Positions 50,210 to 59,109 of a stretch of DNA of 64,000 nt are shown in pieces. The position numbers and the translations under genes were made by a program. This DNA comes from an uncultured Methanomassiliicoccales archaeon (GTDB lineage Archaea > Thermoplasmatota > Thermoplasmata > Methanomassiliicoccales > Methanomethylophilaceae): assembly GCA_959597175.1 (NCBI GenBank), contig CAUFXM010000003.1, positions 162,980-226,979 of the forward strand, in the 5' to 3' direction. Under the pieces are notes generated by a model. The model had not been told where the DNA came from. It ran no database searches and was given only the letters and a program-made list of their open reading frames with translations. Numbering within the stretch: the stretch's first letter is position 1; every line of letters starts with the position of its first letter.

Positions 50210-51754
50210 ATGCACTGGGCAGATGTCATTGCCAAGGACGTCGTGGACAACTGCGACAGTCCGCTCATCGCCACCGGCATTAGTCCCACCGGCATCCTCC
50301 ACGTCGGCAGCCTCAGGGAGGCCATCACCGGGGAGTCGGTGCGCAGCGCCGTAGAGGCGGCCGGCAAGGAAGTCAGACTGATCTATCTGATTGACGACTT
50401 CGACCCCCTGAGGAAACGCTATCCGTTCCTCCCGGAGGAGTACGAGAAGTACGTCGGCATGCCCATCTGCCGCATCCCCTGCCCCTGCGGGAAGCACAAC
50501 AACTACGCCCACCACTTCGTGCAGCCGTTCCTCGACACCATCGAGACCCTCGGGATGAAGTGCGAGATCGTCTGGACCCACGAACTTTACGAGAAGGGCC
50601 TGTTCGCCGAGTGCATCGACGCCGCGATGACCAAGCGCGAGAGGGTCATCGAGATCCTCCACGAGGTCACAGGCAAGGAGGCGGACCCGAACTACGCTCC
50701 GTTCAACCCCCTGTGCAGCAAGTGCGGGCGCTTCTGCCGCCCCAAGTTCGACACGTACTCCTTCCCCCACATCGAGTACGAGTGCACCTGCGGGAACAAG
50801 GGCGTCGCCAACATCACCAAGGGCGAGGGGAAGCTCACGTGGAGGCTGGAGTGGCCGGCGAAGTGGAAGATCTTCGGCACTTCCGCGGAACCCTTCGGTA
50901 AGGACCACGCCGCCGCAGGGGGGTCATACGACTCCGGGAAGATCATAATGGAGGAGATCTACGGCGGCAAGGCCCCGTTCCCGATCCCCTACGAGTTCGT
51001 CCAGCTGAAGGGGGTCGGCCAGATGCACAAGTCCCTGGGCAGCCCCGTCACGGGCCTGGACGCGATCAACATGATGCCTCCGGAGGTGCTCAACTACCTG
51101 TTCCTCAGGGTGAACCCGTCCAAGAGCATCGACTTCGACCCCGGACTCGGGGTTCTGGACATGGCAGACGAGTACGACAGGATGGAGAAGCTCTACTTCA
51201 GCGGCGAGTGGACCGAGTCGGAGGACAACTCCGTCGCCGCCTACAAGATCGCCCAGCACAACAAGATCCCCAAGAAACTGCCACTGCAGGTCTCTTGCAG
51301 GCACCTGGTGAACGTCGTGCAGATGGCATCCGACTTCGACGAGGTCCTCACCATCCTGAAGAGGACGATGGACCTCTCCGAGGCCACCATGGACGACATG
51401 GAGAGGCTCAAGAGGAGGGTGAACAGCGTGAGGTACTGGCTCAACGGATTCGCCCCGGACTCCGTCAAGTTCAGCATACGCCAGACCATCCCGACGTCCG
51501 TCACCCTGACCATGAACGACAAGCTGTTCTTCCAGGCGCTCATCAGCCGTCTCAACGACGCGCCATGGGATGTGGACACCATCAACAAGGTGTTCAACGA
51601 GGTCGCCAAGAGCATGCCCATCGGTTCGAAGGGCGCATACAAGGCGATGTACAAGATCCTCATAGCCAAGGAGGCTGGCCCCAGGCTCGCCCTGTTCCTT
51701 GCCAGCATGGACAAGAAGTTCGTCATAAACAGGCTCATCCAGGCCTCCAACTGA
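50210..51754 (+). CDS. lysS: Lysyl-tRNA synthetase, class I
   Basis: A 514-residue class I LysRS, the archaeal form unrelated to the bacterial class II enzyme. It begins MHWADVIAKD like other archaeal members, has the HIGH-like ATGISPTGILHVG, the zinc-binding CSKCGRFC and CTCG, and the KMSKS-like QMHKSLGSP. It charges tRNA-Lys. Upstream ATGs at 50183 and 50192 were rejected because the TATA box overlaps them. A textbook terminator follows. Confidence 0.92.
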   Translation: MHWADVIAKDVVDNCDSPLIATGISPTGILHVGSLREAITGESVRSAVEAAGKEVRLIYLIDDFDPLRKRYPFLPEEYEKYVGMPICRIPCPCGKHNNYAHHFVQPFLDTIETLGMKCEIVWTHELYEKGLFAECIDAAMTKRERVIEILHEVTGKEADPNYAPFNPLCSKCGRFCRPKFDTYSFPHIEYECTCGNKGVANITKGEGKLTWRLEWPAKWKIFGTSAEPFGKDHAAAGGSYDSGKIIMEEIYGGKAPFPIPYEFVQLKGVGQMHKSLGSPVTGLDAINMMPPEVLNYLFLRVNPSKSIDFDPGLGVLDMADEYDRMEKLYFSGEWTESEDNSVAAYKIAQHNKIPKKLPLQVSCRHLVNVVQMASDFDEVLTILKRTMDLSEATMDDMERLKRRVNSVRYWLNGFAPDSVKFSIRQTIPTSVTLTMNDKLFFQALISRLNDAPWDVDTINKVFNEVAKSMPIGSKGAYKAMYKILIAKEAGPRLALFLASMDKKFVINRLIQASN

Positions 51755-51760
51755 AACCGC

Positions 51761-51788
51761 GGGCGGGGCAACCCGCCCATTCTTTTTC
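51761..51788 (+). terminator. Terminator of lysS
   Basis: GGGCGGG pairs with CCCGCCC around GCAA, followed by ATTCTTTTTC. Confidence 0.75.
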
Positions 51789-51870
51789 TCTTAGGATCCA
51801 CGACGGGACCGGTGTCGGATTCATCCGTTGAATTAGAAATATTTTTATAGAAGACCATGCATATACTGAT

Positions 51871-51893
51871 GTTGTGAACTCAAGGTTAACAAC
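51871..51893. promoter_or_regulatory. Inverted repeat before the heat-shock operon
   Basis: GTTGTGAAC-TCAAG-GTTAACAAC, 8 of 9 bases symmetrical, 11 nt before the regulator ATG. A TATA-like TTTTTATAG lies at 51843. Position fits autorepression by the first gene product. Confidence 0.5.
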
Positions 51894-51904
51894 CAAGGGA
51901 TAAC

Positions 51905-52402
51905 ATGGATGACATCGACATGCTACTGTCAATCGTGGAGAACCCCACGAGGAGGCGCATACTGGAGTCGCTGGTGCGCGAACCCAGCTACCCGCTTCGC
52001 CTTTCCAAGGAGCTGGGCATCAGCCAGCAGGCCGTGATGAAGAACCTGGCTCTGATGGAGAGCAACGGCCTCGTGGTCAGCAGCCGCGTCGACAGCGACA
52101 TGGGTCCGATGAGGATCGTGTATACCCCCAGCAGCGAGTTCACGCTGGTGGTCGAGATGCACAGCAGCATGTTCTCCGCGAAGGTCATCGGACCTTCGGG
52201 GAGCCCGACCGGCCCACGCGAGGGCATGACCCCCCTGGAGGCATCGAGACGCATCAGCGAGATAGACGAGAGGATAGAGGAGCTCGACAGGGAGCGCACC
52301 GACCTCATGTCGGAGAGGAGCGCGATAATGGATTCGCTCTCCGGATCCGGCAGGGGCGACGGAGATGGGAAGATCGTCAGGAAAATCGAAAGGGAGGTAT
52401 GA
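51905..52402 (+). CDS. ArsR/HTH_20-like regulator with C-terminal coiled coil, Phr-like
   Basis: A 165-residue protein. The winged helix spans residues 5-75 (ENPTRRRILESLV, ELGISQQAVMKNLALMESNGLV). Residues 110-145 are a charged coiled coil (EIDERIEELDRERTDLMSERS). It overlaps VAT by four bases and is followed by hsp20. In Pyrococcus the regulator Phr represses exactly such targets (an AAA ATPase and Hsp20), so a heat-shock repressor role is inferred. Confidence 0.8.
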   Translation: MDDIDMLLSIVENPTRRRILESLVREPSYPLRLSKELGISQQAVMKNLALMESNGLVVSSRVDSDMGPMRIVYTPSSEFTLVVEMHSSMFSAKVIGPSGSPTGPREGMTPLEASRRISEIDERIEELDRERTDLMSERSAIMDSLSGSGRGDGDGKIVRKIEREV

Positions 52403-54561
52403 GTATGGTGAATGAGAAAGCGATAAAGGTCGCGGAGCTGAAGTCCGGAGAGACTGGCAGAGGCATTGCCAGACTCGACCCCGAACTGATGGACATCCTC
52501 GGCATCAAGGTCGGGGACATCGTCCAGATCGACGGTAACAGGAAGACCGTGGCGAAGGTCCTCAGGGGAGCGCCCGAGGATGCCAACCGCGGCATAATCA
52601 GGATCGACGGCTCCACCAGACGCAACGCAGGCGTGGCCCTCGACGAGAGGGTGGCAGTGAAGAAGGTCACCGCCAAGAACGCGGAGAAGATCACTTTCGC
52701 TCCCACCGAGCAGCTGAGGCTGCAGGGAGGCGAGGAGTATCTGAAACAGGTCCTGGAAGGCAGGGCCCTGGCGAAGGGCGACACCATCACGCTCAACGTG
52801 ATGGGCAACAAGATCGACCTGGTAGTCACGTCCTTCGCCCCGTCCGGGGACGCTGTGCTGATGGCGAGCGCCACCGAGGTGAAGGTCTCCGACAAGCCTG
52901 CCGCCAACAAGGGCGACGTGCCCAAGGTGTCCTACGACGACATCGGAGGGCTGGGCGACGCGGTGAAGAAGATCCGTGAGATGGTGGAGCTTCCGCTGAG
53001 GCATCCGGAGCTCTTCAAGAGGCTGGGCGTAGAGGCACCCAAGGGTGTGCTGCTCCACGGTCCGCCCGGAACCGGCAAGACCATGCTGGCCAAGGCCGTG
53101 GCAGGCGAGACTAGCAGCAACTTCATCTCCATCGGAGGTCCTGAGATAGTCAGCAAGTTCTACGGCGAGTCCGAGGGCAAGCTGAGGGAGATCTTCAAGG
53201 AGGCGGAGGAGAACGCCCCGAGCATCATCTTCATCGACGAGATCGACTCCATCGCCCCCAAGAGGGACGAGGTCAACGGCGAGGAGGAGAGACGCATAGT
53301 CGCCCAGCTCCTGTCCCTGATGGATGGTCTGAACTCCAGAGGGAAGGTCGTGGTCATCGGCGCCACCAACAGGCCCAACTCCATCGACGAGGCCCTGAGG
53401 AGGCCCGGAAGGTTCGACAGGGAGATCGAGATCGGCATCCCCGACAGGGACGGCAGGCTCGAGATCCTGGAGATCCACACCAGGGGGATGCCCCTGGCCG
53501 ACGACGTGGACCTGAAGTGGCTCGCGGACAAGACCCACGGGTACGCCGGAGCGGACCTCAGCGCACTGACCAAGGAGGCGGCGATGGCCGCCCTGAGGAG
53601 GGTGCTGCCCGACGTGGACCTGGAGGCTGAGGAGATCCCCAGGGAGGTTCTGAACTCCATCCTGGTGACCAAGGACGACTTCAAGAACGCGCTGAAGGAC
53701 ATGCAGCCCTCGACCATGAGGGAGGTCCTGATCGAGAAGCCCAACGTCAGATGGGAGGACATCGGTGCGCTGGAGAGCGCCAAGCAGGAGCTGAAGGAGG
53801 CGGTCGAGTGGCCCCTGAAGTTCGGCAAGGTGTTCGAGCACATGAACGCGAGGCCCCCCAAGGGGATCCTGCTCTACGGTCCGCCCGGAACCGGCAAGAC
53901 CATGCTGGCCAAGGCCGTTGCGACGGAATCCGAGGCCAACTTCATCGCGGTGAAGGGGCCCGAGTTCCTGAACAAGTGGGTGGGGGAGTCCGAGAAGGCC
54001 GTGAGGGAGACGTTCAGGAAGGCCAGACAGGCTTCGCCCTGCGTGATCTTCATGGACGAGATCGACTCCATCGCGCCCGAGAGGGGATCCGGCAACGGGG
54101 ACAGCAACGTCACCGAGAGGGTCATCTCCCAGATGCTGACGGAGATGGACGGTCTCGAGAGCCTGAACGACGTGGTGGTCATCGCAGCCACCAACCGCCC
54201 GGACATCATGGACCCTGCCCTCCTGAGGCCTGGCAGATTCGACAAGTCGATCTACATCGGACCCCCGGACAAGGAGTCCAGGAAGGCCATCTTCGGCATC
54301 CACGCCAAGGGCCGCCCGCTGGCCGAGGACGTGGACCTGGAGAGGCTCTCGGAGGAGACCGAGGGCTGCACCGGAGCGGACATCGCCGCCATCTGCAACG
54401 AGGCGGTGATGAACGCGGTCAGACGCCTGGTGGCCTCCAAGGCGGACCCGACCGACGAGGACATCGCCGGATGCAGGGTGGAGGCGGAGGACTTCGAGAG
54501 ATCGATGGACAAATTCGGCCCGAAGTCCCGCCAGAAGCTCAGCGAGTACGGGAAGGAGTGA
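52399..54561 (+). CDS. Cdc48/VAT-type AAA ATPase
   Basis: A 720-residue double-ring unfoldase. An N domain (double-psi barrel, residues 5-180) precedes D1 and D2. Both ATPase domains have GPPGTGKTMLAKAV Walker A sites, Walker B IIFIDEIDS and VIFMDEIDS, and arginine fingers in RRPGRFD and LRPGRFD. It extracts and unfolds proteins for degradation. The ATG overlaps the regulator stop; a second ATG two codons on is also possible. The D1 and D2 Walker A codings are identical over 41 bases. Confidence 0.95.
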   Translation: MSMVNEKAIKVAELKSGETGRGIARLDPELMDILGIKVGDIVQIDGNRKTVAKVLRGAPEDANRGIIRIDGSTRRNAGVALDERVAVKKVTAKNAEKITFAPTEQLRLQGGEEYLKQVLEGRALAKGDTITLNVMGNKIDLVVTSFAPSGDAVLMASATEVKVSDKPAANKGDVPKVSYDDIGGLGDAVKKIREMVELPLRHPELFKRLGVEAPKGVLLHGPPGTGKTMLAKAVAGETSSNFISIGGPEIVSKFYGESEGKLREIFKEAEENAPSIIFIDEIDSIAPKRDEVNGEEERRIVAQLLSLMDGLNSRGKVVVIGATNRPNSIDEALRRPGRFDREIEIGIPDRDGRLEILEIHTRGMPLADDVDLKWLADKTHGYAGADLSALTKEAAMAALRRVLPDVDLEAEEIPREVLNSILVTKDDFKNALKDMQPSTMREVLIEKPNVRWEDIGALESAKQELKEAVEWPLKFGKVFEHMNARPPKGILLYGPPGTGKTMLAKAVATESEANFIAVKGPEFLNKWVGESEKAVRETFRKARQASPCVIFMDEIDSIAPERGSGNGDSNVTERVISQMLTEMDGLESLNDVVVIAATNRPDIMDPALLRPGRFDKSIYIGPPDKESRKAIFGIHAKGRPLAEDVDLERLSEETEGCTGADIAAICNEAVMNAVRRLVASKADPTDEDIAGCRVEAEDFERSMDKFGPKSRQKLSEYGKE

Positions 54562-54651
54562 TCCCTCCCGCACCCCCAAACCCCTTAAGACACCGAGAAC
54601 GAACTGAAAAAGAACGAGAGAACAAGGAAGGAAATCAAAGGAGTGAGACAT

Positions 54652-55140
54652 ATGACCGCAGCAGACGACATCTGGAACGACCTCTTCGGAGGTTTCGAGA
54701 GCCTGAACAGAAGGATCGAGGACATGTTCTCGCAGATGGACATGTCCGGGCCCGACGTGAAGACGTACGGATACACGATGTACCAGGGGCCCGACGGCGT
54801 GAGGCACGTGAAGGAGTTCGGCAACTCCGGCAGCAGGTTCAACGCGCTGGGCTCCGGCGATGTCAGGGAACCCTTCACCGATGTCACGGAGGAGGACTCC
54901 GTCGTCAGGGCGGTGGCCGAGATACCGGGCGTCGCCAAGGACGACATCACGCTGAGATGCACCGGCAACAAGCTCTCCATCTCGGTGGACACCCCGGGCA
55001 GGAGGTTCGAGAAGGACCTCGCACTGCCCTGCGAGGTGGACGTGGACTCCGCCAGGGCCGAGTACAACAACGGACTCCTGGAGGTGACCATGGACAAGGT
55101 CTCCCCATCCAAGACCGGGAAGACCATCGCCATCAACTGA
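54652..55140 (+). CDS. hsp20: Small heat-shock protein Hsp20
   Basis: A 162-residue protein. An N-terminal helical arm (DDIWNDLFGGFESLNRRIEDMF) precedes an alpha-crystallin domain of about 85 residues with AEIPGVAKDDITL and the ending YNNGLLEVTM. The usual C-terminal IxI/V tail is seen only as TIAIN. It holds unfolding proteins. GGAGTGA precedes the ATG at 54652. It is 90 nt after VAT and ends with a strong terminator. Confidence 0.9.
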   Translation: MTAADDIWNDLFGGFESLNRRIEDMFSQMDMSGPDVKTYGYTMYQGPDGVRHVKEFGNSGSRFNALGSGDVREPFTDVTEEDSVVRAVAEIPGVAKDDITLRCTGNKLSISVDTPGRRFEKDLALPCEVDVDSARAEYNNGLLEVTMDKVSPSKTGKTIAIN

Positions 55141-55145
55141 ACACA

Positions 55146-55165
55146 GGGGAGGGGTTCCCCTCCCC
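55146..55165 (+). terminator. G-rich hairpin terminator after hsp20
   Basis: GGGGAGGGG pairs with CCCCTCCCC around TT, 5 nt past the stop. Confidence 0.7.
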
Positions 55166-55231
55166 CACTTCCAACGCCCCCGGATGACCCTGATGGCGAT
55201 ATTAAATAGAAGTTCTGACAATCGTAACCAT

Positions 55232-56179
55232 ATGGGCAGGAACGAGCTCATCAACACCACCCGCGCCATCCTTGCGAAGGCGGGTTTCGACGTCTCGTCC
55301 GCGCTGACGATAAGGGGGATCTGCTTCGACGTAGTCGCCAGACTCGACGACAGGGTCCTGATCGTCAAGGTCCTCAGCAACATCGACGCGTTCTCCAAGG
55401 ACAACGCCGAGGAGATGAAGGTGCTGGCGGACGCCCTGAGCGCCACCCCCATGGTGGTGGGCGAGCGCTCGAGTTCCGGGGCCCTCGAGCCCGGCATCGT
55501 GTACTCGAGGTTCAACATATCAATCGTATCCAACGAGACTCTAGCGGACCTCCTCCTGGAGGACGCCCCGCCGTTCATCTTCGCCGCCCCCGGAGGCCTC
55601 TACGTCAAACTGGACAGCGATCTCCTGCGCGCCGTAAGGGAGGAGCGGGGAATCAGCCTGGGGGCCCTCGCTGAGACCGCGGGCGTGTCCCGCAGGACCA
55701 TCCAGATGTACGAGTCGGGCATGGGGGCGATGATAGACGCCGCCCTACGCATAGAGGAGTACCTCGGTCTGCCCATAATCGAGCCCATAAACCCGTTCGA
55801 CTTCAAGAGCGAGGAGCGCGGAAAGGAGGAGCGCACCGGACAGGAGCCCATCGACACCTTCGCAGTCAACCAGCTCTGCAACCTGGGGTTCTCGGTCAGG
55901 CCCGTGGTCAAGAGTCCCTTCGAGGCCGTGAGCCACAACGACAGAGCGCTCATGCTCACCGGCCTCGGCAGGTCGGACGACGCCAAGCTGGTGCAGAAGG
56001 CCGTCGTGGCCTCGGACATCGCCCGCATAATGGACAGGTTCTCGGTCCTGATCGTGGAGTGCAAGCACGACAGGGACAACATAGACTCCACCGCGGTTGT
56101 CTCCAACGAGGAGCTCAAGAAGATCGACGCACCCGATGATCTGACGGATCTCGTGGCCGCCAGGGGGACCCGCAAATGA
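55232..56179 (+). CDS. HTH-type transcriptional regulator, COG1395 family
   Basis: A 315-residue protein. The N-terminal ~120 residues form a nuclease-like or ligand domain (VLIVKVLSNIDAFSKDN), followed by a Cro/C1-type HTH (SLGALAETAGVSRRTIQMYESG, about residues 140-185) and a C-terminal domain. This matches the archaeal regulator family COG1395. A TATA-like GATATTAAATAG at 55198-55209 gives a leaderless ATG at 55232. Its stop overlaps the next gene by four bases. Confidence 0.82.
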   Translation: MGRNELINTTRAILAKAGFDVSSALTIRGICFDVVARLDDRVLIVKVLSNIDAFSKDNAEEMKVLADALSATPMVVGERSSSGALEPGIVYSRFNISIVSNETLADLLLEDAPPFIFAAPGGLYVKLDSDLLRAVREERGISLGALAETAGVSRRTIQMYESGMGAMIDAALRIEEYLGLPIIEPINPFDFKSEERGKEERTGQEPIDTFAVNQLCNLGFSVRPVVKSPFEAVSHNDRALMLTGLGRSDDAKLVQKAVVASDIARIMDRFSVLIVECKHDRDNIDSTAVVSNEELKKIDAPDDLTDLVAARGTRK

Positions 56180-56787
56180 TCGAGGTGCCCGTTGGCAGCT
56201 GCAGGGTCTGCATCCTGCCGGTGGTCAACGGGATAGTATCCGAGGCGGACAGGGTCCGTGATGCCTTCGGCGGCTTCGAGGCCTACGGCGCCACCATGGG
56301 CATCGAGGGGATCCAGGCCATCAGGTCCAGGGCCCAGCTGGAGGACGAGTTCGAAGTGAGCGAGCTCGACCTGGCCTACGCCCACAGGATGGAGGAACTC
56401 ACCGGCCTCCAGGTCGAGATGCCGTCGCCTGCCATGTGCGCCCTGATAGACCTGTGCACCCAGGAGGGGATCGGCGTCATCCCGCTCGACATGAACGACT
56501 CGGAGTTCACCGAGATGTACTGCGACACCGTGAAGACCTGGGACTTCGTGAAGGAGCACCGTCTGGCCAAGAAGGGCATGAAGAAGAAGTTCAGATCGAC
56601 GACCCCCGAGGATTTCGCATTCGAGTGGGACGAGTACGTGAACGGCGTCAAAGGATACCGCGACGTCTCCCGCAACCGGGAGGAGCACATCGCGTCACAG
56701 ATAAGGGAGGTGGCCAGATACCGCGCCAGCCTCCTGGTCGTCTCCGAGATAGAGCGCGCCGAGGGCATCGCGGAGCTCCTGAGGTGA
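56176..56787 (+). CDS. Unknown protein, possibly TraB-like
   Basis: A 203-residue soluble protein starting at the ATG that overlaps the upstream stop. Weak resemblance to TraB/PrgY-type domains: ALIDLCTQEGIGVIPLDM in the middle and REEHIASQIREVARY near the end, where TraB proteins read RN-x-MA. The glutamate and histidine sites of TraB are not all clear. It is translationally coupled to the COG1395 regulator and to the zinc-ribbon CPBP protease. Function unknown. Confidence 0.55.
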   Translation: MIEVPVGSCRVCILPVVNGIVSEADRVRDAFGGFEAYGATMGIEGIQAIRSRAQLEDEFEVSELDLAYAHRMEELTGLQVEMPSPAMCALIDLCTQEGIGVIPLDMNDSEFTEMYCDTVKTWDFVKEHRLAKKGMKKKFRSTTPEDFAFEWDEYVNGVKGYRDVSRNREEHIASQIREVARYRASLLVVSEIERAEGIAELLR

Positions 56788-56791
56788 TCCA

Positions 56792-57886
56792 CTGAGCTGC
56801 GACAGATGCGACGAGAGCCGTCTGGCCGGCCACATGTTCTGCATATCCTGCGGCGAACCCCTGGACGGATGCGGGGAATGCGATGCCGCCAGGGGGAGAG
56901 GCGACCGCTTCTGCCCCAGATGCGGGAGGCCTCTGACGCCTCCCGAACCCCGGAGGTCGAGGTTCGGCCTCTCGTCCGTCGTCATGCTCATAGCCCCCGT
57001 GGTAGCAGCCCTGCTCGTCATCCAGCTCGTCCTGATGCTCGCCGGTGCCGGCGGCGTCTGGGGATGGGCGGCCGACATGGCCATGAGCATCCTGGTGCTG
57101 AAACCGGAGCTGGACGTGATCGGCGCCATCAGCGGACTGGGCCTGCAGCTCTTCTGGGTCTTCCTCGTGGTCGCGATAACCGCATCTGTGCTGCTGGTGT
57201 TCTACCGGACCTGGAAGGAGGTGAAGGATGCACCTGACCGCAGCGAGGCCTTCGGCAGGACCCCGATGTTCTGGATGTGCATGCTCCTCTGCGCCTCGCT
57301 GCTTCTGAACGTGATACTGGCGATACCCCAGCTGGGCTCGACGACCAGCCTCCCCGACGACACCGTCGCTGGGTGGGTGCCGGAGGCCCTCCTGACCTAC
57401 GCCAACGCCGCGGTGTGGGAGGAGGTCATCACCAGGGTCGCGTTCATGGGGGTGCCGATGACGGTGATGGCACTGTGCCAGTTCAGGAAGGATTTCTGGA
57501 GGTGCCTCTTCGGGGGGTTCGGCGTCAGTCGCCTGGGACTGGTGCTGATGGTCGTCTCCGCGGTGGTGTTCGGATTCGGGCATCTCAGCGGATGGGGTCT
57601 GTGGAAGGTGCTTCCGACGATGATCACCGGGTTGGCGCTGGGCTACCTGTACATGCGCTTCGGTGTCCACGTGTCGATAACGTTCCACTTCGCAGTGGAC
57701 TACATGGCGGTGATGCTGGACGGCGCGCTGGCACTCGTCGTCAGCGTTGCGCTGATGCTGATTCTGGTCGCGGGCATCCCGTGCATCGTGGAGATCGCCA
57801 GGAGGATCGGGAACCCCGTTCCCAAGATATCCTCCATGCCCGCTCTGCTGCCCGATCAGGAGAGCAGCTTCCGCAGGCGGGACTGA
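56792..57886 (+). CDS. Double zinc-ribbon CPBP-family membrane protease, probable CTG start
   Basis: About 364 residues. Two tandem zinc ribbons with identical C-x2-C-x10-C-x2-C spacing (CDRC/CISC, then CGEC/CPRC) are followed by about seven membrane helices with the CPBP motifs EEVITRVAFMG, GFGHLSGWG and FHFAVDYM. The first ribbon is complete only if translation starts at CTG 56792, four bases after the SD-like GAGGTGAT; an ATG at 56834 would break it. CPBP proteases cut prenylated or other membrane-linked peptides. Confidence 0.82.
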   Translation: MSCDRCDESRLAGHMFCISCGEPLDGCGECDAARGRGDRFCPRCGRPLTPPEPRRSRFGLSSVVMLIAPVVAALLVIQLVLMLAGAGGVWGWAADMAMSILVLKPELDVIGAISGLGLQLFWVFLVVAITASVLLVFYRTWKEVKDAPDRSEAFGRTPMFWMCMLLCASLLLNVILAIPQLGSTTSLPDDTVAGWVPEALLTYANAAVWEEVITRVAFMGVPMTVMALCQFRKDFWRCLFGGFGVSRLGLVLMVVSAVVFGFGHLSGWGLWKVLPTMITGLALGYLYMRFGVHVSITFHFAVDYMAVMLDGALALVVSVALMLILVAGIPCIVEIARRIGNPVPKISSMPALLPDQESSFRRRD

Positions 57887-58614
57887 GACTCCACCGCCGA
57901 CGGGAGATCCTTGGACTCGATTATCCAGTTCCCGCGGTAGCCGGAAAGCCTGCTGACGACCCTCTGGAAGTCGATGTTCCCCTCGCCTATGGTCAGGTGC
58001 TCGTCGCGGGTCCCGTTGTTATCGTGGATGTGGATGTTCGCGATCCTGTCTCCGAGCATGTCTATCATAGCGTCGATCTGTCCCGTGGTATTGGCGTGTC
58101 CGATATCGAAACACACGCTCAGATCGGTGCCGTCGATCAGAGACGAGAGGGACGCCGCCGTCCTGCCCAGGAAGAACGGCACGTTGGGCATGTTCTCTAT
58201 CGCCACCGTGACGCCGTACTCCTTCGCGGCGGCATTGATGAGGCGCATCGACTGACGTGACAGCTCCTCGGCCTTCGCCTCCATCCCGTTCACAGCCATC
58301 GACGAGAGGCCGGGATGGACCGTCACCGTCTGTGCCCCGAGCTCCGCGGACTCCATGATGGTGGCGACCGTTTCCTTCAGCGACGCCTGCCTGAGCCTGT
58401 CCGACAGCGACGCTATGTTCCAATCGCAGATCGGAGCGTGGACGGAGCATGTGATCCCAGCATCGTCGATCAGCCCCTTGAAACGAGGCACGTTCCCCAG
58501 GATGCTGTGCTCCGCCTCCGAGAACACCTCCCAGTGGCGGAACTCCGCAGAGACCGGACCGATCCATTCCTCGAACGGCCTGCTCCCGAAGTGAGTGCAG
58601 GACATCCCGATCAC
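57856..58614 (-). CDS. Sugar phosphate isomerase/epimerase, xylose-isomerase-like TIM barrel
   Basis: A 252-residue TIM-barrel protein. Metal-binding residues appear in VTVHPGL, AIENMP, CFDIGHANT and HIHDNNG, the usual AP endonuclease family 2 pattern. It could be a sugar isomerase/epimerase or an endonuclease IV relative. The ATG overlaps the UPF0201 stop by four bases, and the 3' end overlaps the convergent CPBP gene by 31 bases. Confidence 0.8.
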   Translation of the reverse strand: MIGMSCTHFGSRPFEEWIGPVSAEFRHWEVFSEAEHSILGNVPRFKGLIDDAGITCSVHAPICDWNIASLSDRLRQASLKETVATIMESAELGAQTVTVHPGLSSMAVNGMEAKAEELSRQSMRLINAAAKEYGVTVAIENMPNVPFFLGRTAASLSSLIDGTDLSVCFDIGHANTTGQIDAMIDMLGDRIANIHIHDNNGTRDEHLTIGEGNIDFQRVVSRLSGYRGNWIIESKDLPSAVESQSRLRKLLS

Positions 58615-59000
58615 TGCCTCACCTCCTCACCGTCCACGGTCATCGGTGCCACGCGGTCGATGAGCGCCACGAGCCCCGTGTCCTCGATCGTCACCTCTAT
58701 GGCCCCGAGCACGGGGTTCCTGTCCGCGAAAGAAACCTTACCCACCGTCGCGACCTGCTTGTTCAGGCTCATGCGGGTGCGGTCACCGCGCATGTTCATT
58801 ATGAGCACCGCACGTGCGGCGTCCAGTATCCTCTGGGAGCGGATCCTTTTGCCGAAGGCATCCAGGTTCTCGGCAGTACCCGTGAAGCCGTCCTCCCCCA
58901 GCTCCAGAACCGCATTGGGGAATATCGAGAGGATGGCCGAGCGGACCTTCTCGGGATCCTCGCTCGGGTTGACTGGACAGGAGATGCTCACGATGGTCAT
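58611..59000 (-). CDS. UPF0201 family protein
   Basis: A 129-residue protein matching UPF0201 (COG1931): ISCPVNPSEDPEKVRSAIL, RSQRILDAARAVLIMNM, and KQVATVGKVSF. A ribosomal L5-like RNA-binding fold has been proposed for the family. A TATA box (minus TTTAAATAC at 59018-59026) leads to a leaderless ATG at 59000. It is coupled to the TIM-barrel gene. Confidence 0.85.
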   Translation of the reverse strand: MTIVSISCPVNPSEDPEKVRSAILSIFPNAVLELGEDGFTGTAENLDAFGKRIRSQRILDAARAVLIMNMRGDRTRMSLNKQVATVGKVSFADRNPVLGAIEVTIEDTGLVALIDRVAPMTVDGEEVRQ

Positions 59001-59109
59001 GACGTAGGGGACGTATTCAGTGTATTTAAACCACCCAAACAACACGAAGGGTCCCGCGGATGTATGTGGGAACCAAAGGACTATACGGGGGCCGTGCATC
59101 AGTCGTACG

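Noticed and set aside
51988..55578. Very long minus-strand open frame opposite VAT and Hsp20
   Set aside because: It is antisense to well-supported genes, its product is Val/Leu/Gly/His-rich without motifs, and GC-rich codon bias explains the lack of stops.
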